DNA from: Himantopus leucocephalus
Lineage: Eukaryota; Chordata; Aves; Charadriiformes; Recurvirostridae
Length of the DNA: 64,000 nt
Assembly: GCA_003993805.1 (NCBI GenBank)
Contig: RSEF01000026.1
Location: 4,117,068 to 4,181,067 of the forward strand
Direction: 5' to 3'
Below are positions 58,795 through 64,000 of the stretch, one piece after another. Each line of letters begins with the position of its first letter. The stretch's first letter is position 1. The translations under genes and the position numbers were made by a program. Under the pieces are notes generated by a model. It searched no databases, was not told where the DNA came from, and saw only the letters and a program-made list of their open reading frames with translations.

Positions 58795-60539
58795 TGAGAA
58801 CTGCATGTGAAGGCAATAAAAATCCAGATGTTGTTCCGGTTCTGTCTCTCTGTCATTTCATCCCAAAGTCCTCTGTAACCTTGAAACAGCTCTCCAAGAT
58901 TTTTTTTTGTGCCATATTTAGAAAAGAAATTGAAAAAGCCCTGGGAAGCACAATACCAGAGCGCTGCTCCTTTCCCCGCTAAGCCATACTGACACGGGAG
59001 ACAAGGTCTGTAATTAGCAGAATGACCCACTGCACCGAGACGGAGGATCACCAGTATGAAGTAGCTCAGGGCCACGCTCCTTCGAGATCTGCGCCCTTCA
59101 TGGCCTCCTCTTCCTTGATCCGCTGCCCGCAGACAGCGCCTCTCACATCAGATAACACTGACTGAGTACATTTGGTGAAGCCCTGAAAGTATTGCACAGA
59201 ACGATGCCTATTCGCCTGTGTACGCAGTGGCTATTTTTGCTCTTTATCTTAGTTGCAAAAATATTGGGGATTGAAAACTTCTTACAGGGCATTTGAATTA
59301 AGAAAGGAACCATCTATCAAACTCGCATGGTATACATTTATGTTATATCACCGTTAGGGATACAACAGAGACTGACGGCACAGTTCTGGTCTCCCACCAG
59401 TGACCTCCCAATGTAACGCACATCGGTTTGTATCTTACGTTAGGGATGAGAGAGCTGGTGGTTGCTTGTTGACTTTGCAAAATACCTGTTCAGTACCAGT
59501 TATCCCTCGGCAGAGGGAAGAGGAAAGGCACCCTGGAAACTCCCGACCAGGTGGGGGGCGAGGGGAGCTCTGCCTGAGCTCTGCTGGGTGAAGCCCAGTC
59601 CAAGCTGGCGGATAGAAATCACTGCCCTAGAAACACATTAATAAAAACTGACATTTTTGGTCTCCTTGTTTGCAGCACCCAAGGACTCAGAAGACCCAAA
59701 GAGAGAATTTCCTGAATCCTCCCGGCTGCCTCGCGCATCAGGAGGAGCGTGTCCTGGGGAGGCAGATGGACTCCCAGTATCGGGCAGACCAAAATTCCCT
59801 TCTGGTACAAAAATATGTTGTTCCTGTCCAGTTTACACCAATAACTTGCTCTCTGGTGCCTGGACCTGCCCATCTGCCACGTTTTACCACCTCACTGAAG
59901 AGGGTTTATGCGGTGTAAAACGCAGTCCCCAAGCACTCACTACCACCAAACAGCCCGATTCAGTCGGGGCCTGAAAATACCCAACGACCACACACTTATT
60001 TAGTATTAACTCTCAGAGAAACGACCAGCGTAGGAGGGGAGAAAGCAAAAATGCAAATCATCTCCTGTCAGGTTTCCCAGTTAGGCTTGGTGCTCCAAAA
60101 TCCCCTCCGCTTCCTACCGCAGCGAGAACACCTTGTTATCCTCCTGGCCCGCTCCTCTCCGCGAGCAAGCGCTCTTCCGCACCGACAGATGGAGAACACT
60201 GGCACAGAAGACAACCATGTCTGTGCATTAATTATGTCAAGGGCAGGATTCCCAGATGAGAGCGTTACAGCATCTATCTAGATGAAGTTTACTAGCCCAC
60301 AGCTAGAAAGATTTGCCATCAGTAACCCTGTTCTGGACTCGATTAACTCTTCCTCTTCTTCCTTTTCACCGTGAACTCTATAACCACGTCCTCCGGAGCT
60401 TTTGACACAGTGATAATTAGCACAGCATCTTCATAGTCTCCTTTGGTTCATGATTTCTGTGTTTCCTGCCCTTAAATTATTGATTTCTGCATCTCCATTA
60501 CATTTTCTAAGCCATTTGTTAAACTTCCCAGGGAAACGT
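58795..60539. other. Non-coding stretch, no gene seen
   Basis: No supported gene. Opposed frames at 58764-59075 (minus, 103 codons) and 59657-59974 (plus, 105 codons) have no domain. A perfect octamer ATGCAAAT lies at 60051-60058. GC-rich word clusters near 59540-59580. Confidence 0.7.
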
Positions 60540-61260
60540 GAGAGCACAGACACGCGCTCGGCCCCACAGCAGGCACCGCACACCCGCCTGTAGCGGGAGA
60601 GCTCCAGAACACAACGGGAGTTTGCAGTCTTAAAAGCGAGAAGAAAGAAAGAGGCCCGCAGGAGAAGCCAGGCAAGGGTAGCACAAAGCCCGACATCCAC
60701 GGTGGAGTCAGCCAAGCGGCACCCAAACCCTCCGCCAGCTGATGCCCCGGCAGCGCCCGACAGTCCCCGGGGCTCACGCAGCCGCGAAGGACTCGCGCAG
60801 CCCCGCGGGGTGTAGAGAGGCAGGGGAGGAACCCTGCACAGCCCACGGAAAACATGGTTTCATTTTGCATGCAAAACCAACAGGAAAATACTTTTATTTT
60901 CACCAGAAGGGCAGCCGCCAGAAGGCTGCAATTCTTCATTACTTTGGCGGGGTTGTACTGACGCAGACGGTGCCCGCGGCAGGCGCCACGTGCTGGGAGG
61001 ACCCGCGTAGGGCGCTGCTGGGCAGCTGGGTTTGGTCCCCACCTAAAATCACGGTGGGTTTGAACACCACTCGAACCCCACGTGAAGCCCAAGCAGCTCT
61101 TAGACCTCACTCTAAGGGTTAGCGCTGCACTCCACATCCGCGCTGCACTGCAGTCCCAATACTGGCGTCTGTAGGGACTGAGTTAAAACACTCACCGAGG
61201 ATTTGATCCCAGCGATTCCCAGAGGAGCACACCTATAACCAGCGCCGAGCGCTGCGCACG
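60540..61260. promoter_or_regulatory. Long CpG-containing GC-rich segment
   Basis: About 720 bp of elevated GC with frequent CpG, interrupted by an AT-rich stretch at about 60850-60950. The long minus frame 60472-61137 (221 codons) and plus frame 60742-61122 (126 codons) overlap in opposite directions and lack domains, so the open reading is attributed to GC content. Possible orphan CpG-rich regulatory region. Confidence 0.3.
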
Positions 61261-62335
61261 CTGCAAAGGGCTCCTGCACGCAAGCACTTGCCAGTTTTTC
61301 CTGACCACTCGTTAGGCTAATAAAAGATATTACCTCTATCTACAAACCTGCTCTTATCCCGTATACATTGCATCACTCAGACCATGAAAGGATTTATGTG
61401 CGTGCTTAACTCTAAGCGTGTGAATAGTCCCATTAGCATTAATAATTATGATCGCCGTATAGTCCTCTCCGAGTCAATGTCAGAGGCAAATCAGAGAGGC
61501 ACCTCCCCGGCAGTCAGAATAAGGCAGTTCATACGTTTCCATCTCTCCACCGCCACTACCAAATATTACGCAGCCCTCCCAGCCGGGCAAACAAGAGGAC
61601 CGCGGTTATAAAAGTGCACAGTTAATAGCGGAGACATGTCCTGGTTTGAGTCTACCTATATCGGGAAGAGTCTCACCTCGCTGCTGCAGAGGAGGACGAT
61701 ATGCGGCCACTGGACTGTGAAAAACCCCCTTTGGCTCTGTGTCACAGCCCAACGGTGACACAGCGGTCAGGACGGGAGGCCAGTGACAGGCTGCTACCAG
61801 TCGCCTCTCTGGGCCACGTTCCAGCCCACAAAATATTTCTCTCCACTGCGAGTAGGTCTGGCCACATTTTACTGTCAAATCTTTATTTTTTTTGCACCTG
61901 CCGCAGCAATAACCGCTCCGTGTTACAGAGCTCCTTTCCAAAACTTCACCTCCCTGGGTTGGGCTGGCTCCGAGCCGGAGCATCCCTGTCCCCGCGAGCC
62001 CCGTGGCACAGGGGGGACACGTGGGCGCATGAGAGCAGAAAAGCAAAGCGGGACCGGAGCAGCACCAGAAACCTGTTTCTCCCTAGTTTAATATCAGGTG
62101 CGACGGGGCACCTCCCAAAGCACAGGCCGACATTTGGTAAAAGGGCTTTTGTAGGTACAGGGGGTTCCTGCGGGGTTTTCCCACAGGACCAGGACGGTCC
62201 TATTCCGCTGGGTGATGGGGAGGATAACGCCAGGCCACGACCCGCACGCAGGGCCGCAAAGAGCAGTCGGCGATTTGCGGAAATTTGGGGTAGGAGAGAC
62301 TCACAGCCACCCTGATAAATGTGCTTTTCTCTCAC
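61261..62335. other. Non-coding stretch, GC-rich second half
   Basis: No supported gene. The plus frame 61701-62315 (204 codons) overlaps minus frames 61606-62046 (146) and 61946-62362 (138) and has no recognisable domain. GC- and CpG-richer around 61965-62290. Confidence 0.65.
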
Positions 62336-62864
62336 TAATAAAAGGTTATTATAAGAAGTCAAATAAAAATGTATTTGTGTTTAACATTTAAATGTAATTG
62401 GCAAGTGCTAATGGCTCTGTGATCGCAAAACTGGGGGAAAAAGCAAAGAGGAAGAACTAGTTTGAAGGGATTTTATCTAATTTCATTTTAATTAGATCCT
62501 TTTTCTAACTGAGTTTCTAATTTTTCAATTAGCAATTAGCAGCTGCAACTCATTCTGAGCGTCACGAGGTGCCAGAGACACTAATTACACCACAGGAGTA
62601 GGAGGCTGAAAATGAGAAATAAAATTATCCATGAATGTTATTAGAAGAAAGGAATGATTACATTCTGTAATAATATACTGATGTGAGCCTAATTAGATTG
62701 AAGGATTGGGGGGAAAATAGGAGATTTAAAAATGGATTATATTTGGAAGCCTATAGGTCACCCTTTTGTCATTAATAATGATTAGGTATATTGCTTGGAA
62801 AGAAGCCAGCGTGGGAGTGATATTGTGTCTCCATCAGTCACCCAGCAAAGGTCCCAGTAATGCA
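62336..62864. promoter_or_regulatory. Dense TAATTA/CAATTA motif cluster, candidate enhancer
   Basis: About 530 bp, AT-rich, with no open frame or repeat. Homeodomain-type cores are dense: TTAATTAG at 62488-62495, two overlapping CAATTAGC words at 62526-62533 and 62533-62540, CTAATTAC at 62581-62588, and TAATTAG at 62690-62696. An E-box CAGCTG at 62540-62545 directly abuts the second CAATTAGC. This is the strongest motif-based enhancer candidate here; such homeodomain plus E-box arrangements are known in neural and craniofacial enhancers. Conservation and activity are untested. Confidence 0.4.
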
Positions 62865-64000
62865 GAGAGGTGACAATGCCAGCACGAGGGGACAGGACCT
62901 TGCTGGAGACCTCCAGATCTACGAGAACATAACGCTATCTCCTAACGCCCTGCCACACCTTTACCGCCCCATCAGTAAACCAGCAAGGAAAACTTACACG
63001 CCTTATTTTGACAACGGTTTGAGATCCACAACTGAAAGGAAATCCAAAGGTTCACTTATTTTCATAATTTACAAGCTACGGCGAGTCCCCACTCGCCTGC
63101 CAGCAAACCTCTACCCAGGCCCTGACCGTCGCCCAGGGAAAAGCAGAAAGTAGAGTCTCCAAGGGAGAAGGCTATTTAATCATACCACCAGGGCACCACA
63201 GGGGACCAAGTGCAAACCTACGAAGAGCCACTTGCTAGCAAAGAGGGAACGCTGCACTGAGTCCATTTATTTCCACTTTTAAAACACACCAATTTTTCTT
63301 TGTGAATCAATAATCTCTTACATTTGATTTAGTAATGGGAGTGACCTCTCTCCTGCTCCAGTGTGCACAACCTGCATTTTGGAATCACTTCAAGGGACCC
63401 CCAGTAATAAATGATTACATCGAAATGTGGTTCTCAATAAAATTTATGAGCTCCCATTCATCCCACTCCCCTATTTGTCTTTATATATCTCACAGCATTT
63501 GCCACTAATTATATTCCTCTTTATAATCTGTGCTCCCCAGTTAAGGGATGTAATTGATAGCTTCTGAAAATCATTAATTCCAAAATGGACCAGAAGTGTT
63601 TTGTCATGCTGTTTCACCCCCCCTGTTACTGCTTTTCCTCCCAGCATCCCCAGTCCCGGCACTAAGACTCTTCACAGCTCATAGAAGATCCACTAACAAC
63701 GCTATAATAAGAGAGGAAAAAGAATAGTGAATTAAACCCAAATTCTTTCCCATTAGTTGATAGTAAACCATGGCTAAAGGATACACACTTCAAAGAGGTG
63801 AGCGCTACGGGGAACCAGCCCAAGGTGCTGTAAAGCAGCCCTCTGCCTTCCCTTCCAGCCCCACCACTAACTCTTTGTGATGACTCCCTGCCAGGGTGAA
63901 AGATTAGCGCAGGGTGACGACAGAGGTTTGGGGAAAAAGGGAAAAAACAATCCCTTCATTTAGAATTCAGCTGTTGTAGCATATGGTCCTCTTGAGCTGG
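62865..64000. other. Non-coding stretch, no gene seen
   Basis: No supported gene; frames are at most 97 codons. A CCACCAGGGCACC word near 63186-63198 loosely resembles a CTCF core. AT-rich sequence at 63270-63330 and 63410-63520. The right edge shows nothing distinctive. Confidence 0.7.

Noticed and set aside
60472..61137. 221-codon minus-strand open frame
   Set aside because: Lies in a CpG-rich segment where stop codons are rare, overlaps an opposite-strand frame, and has no domain.
61701..62315. 204-codon plus-strand open frame
   Set aside because: Overlaps minus frames of 146 and 138 codons; no domain and no supporting exon structure.
1..64000. tRNA, rRNA or miRNA genes
   Set aside because: No cloverleaf with A and B box pairs, rRNA core sequence, or long near-perfect hairpin was recognised by eye; a tRNAscan-SE and Infernal run would be needed to exclude small RNAs fully.

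Overview
This 64 kb window reads as non-coding nuclear DNA of a vertebrate, most likely a bird. The main evidence is a clear 3'-terminal fragment of a CR1 LINE (chicken repeat 1 family) at 32755-33013, an older CR1 remnant near 53473-53590, very low overall interspersed-repeat content, and alternating AT-rich and short CpG-dense patches. CR1 also occurs in turtles and crocodilians, so 'bird' is an inference from the low repeat load and the close match to the avian CR1 3' end. Nothing bacterial, viral or plasmid-like is present.

No protein-coding gene, tRNA, rRNA or CRISPR array can be supported. Open frames exist on both strands (the longest is 228 codons on the minus strand at 45908-46594), but they overlap each other in opposite frames, have no recognisable domain, and have the size and composition expected by chance in GC-rich stretches. 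The window is therefore intergenic, a long intron, or a mixture. A few isolated splice-like signals (near 5323, 9121-9148, 9803 and 25436) are reported only as weak leads.

Layout: (1) 1-10.8 kb is mixed sequence with two AT-rich blocks that look like possible conserved non-coding elements (2756-3080 and 7431-7770) and CpG-dense patches at 8150-8350 and 9624-9970. (2) 10835-11235 is the best CpG-island-like segment. (3) 11.2-25 kb is mostly plain sequence with a run of AT-rich candidate regulatory blocks (16541-16860, 18896-19640, 21151-21560, 22500-22960, 24095-24260) interrupted by CpG patches at 14730-14990 and 22115-22312. (4) 25-33 kb contains a poly-T tract ending in an ambiguous base, a CpG patch, two further AT-rich blocks, a 12-bp minisatellite, a 166-bp tandem duplication split by a single N, and the CR1 insertion with an 11-bp target-site duplication. 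(5) 33-53 kb is largely featureless, with a homeodomain-type motif cluster at 45426-45660, trinucleotide microsatellites, and GC-rich stretches around 50.6-53.2 kb. (6) 53-64 kb has the CR1 remnant, a second N-split duplication (129 bp), a CpG-dense block at 60540-61260, and a strong TAATTA-type motif cluster at 62336-62864.

There are no genes whose cooperation can be described. If the window has a function, the sequence best fits a regulatory landscape, with AT-rich blocks carrying homeodomain, POU-octamer and E-box motifs and orphan CpG-rich patches. That is an inference from composition and motifs and needs cross-species alignment and chromatin data. I did not find a convincing new biological system. 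The most solid unusual observations are the two N-split near-identical duplications, whose eight differences are all transitions and mostly at CpG sites, and the well-preserved CR1 target-site duplication.
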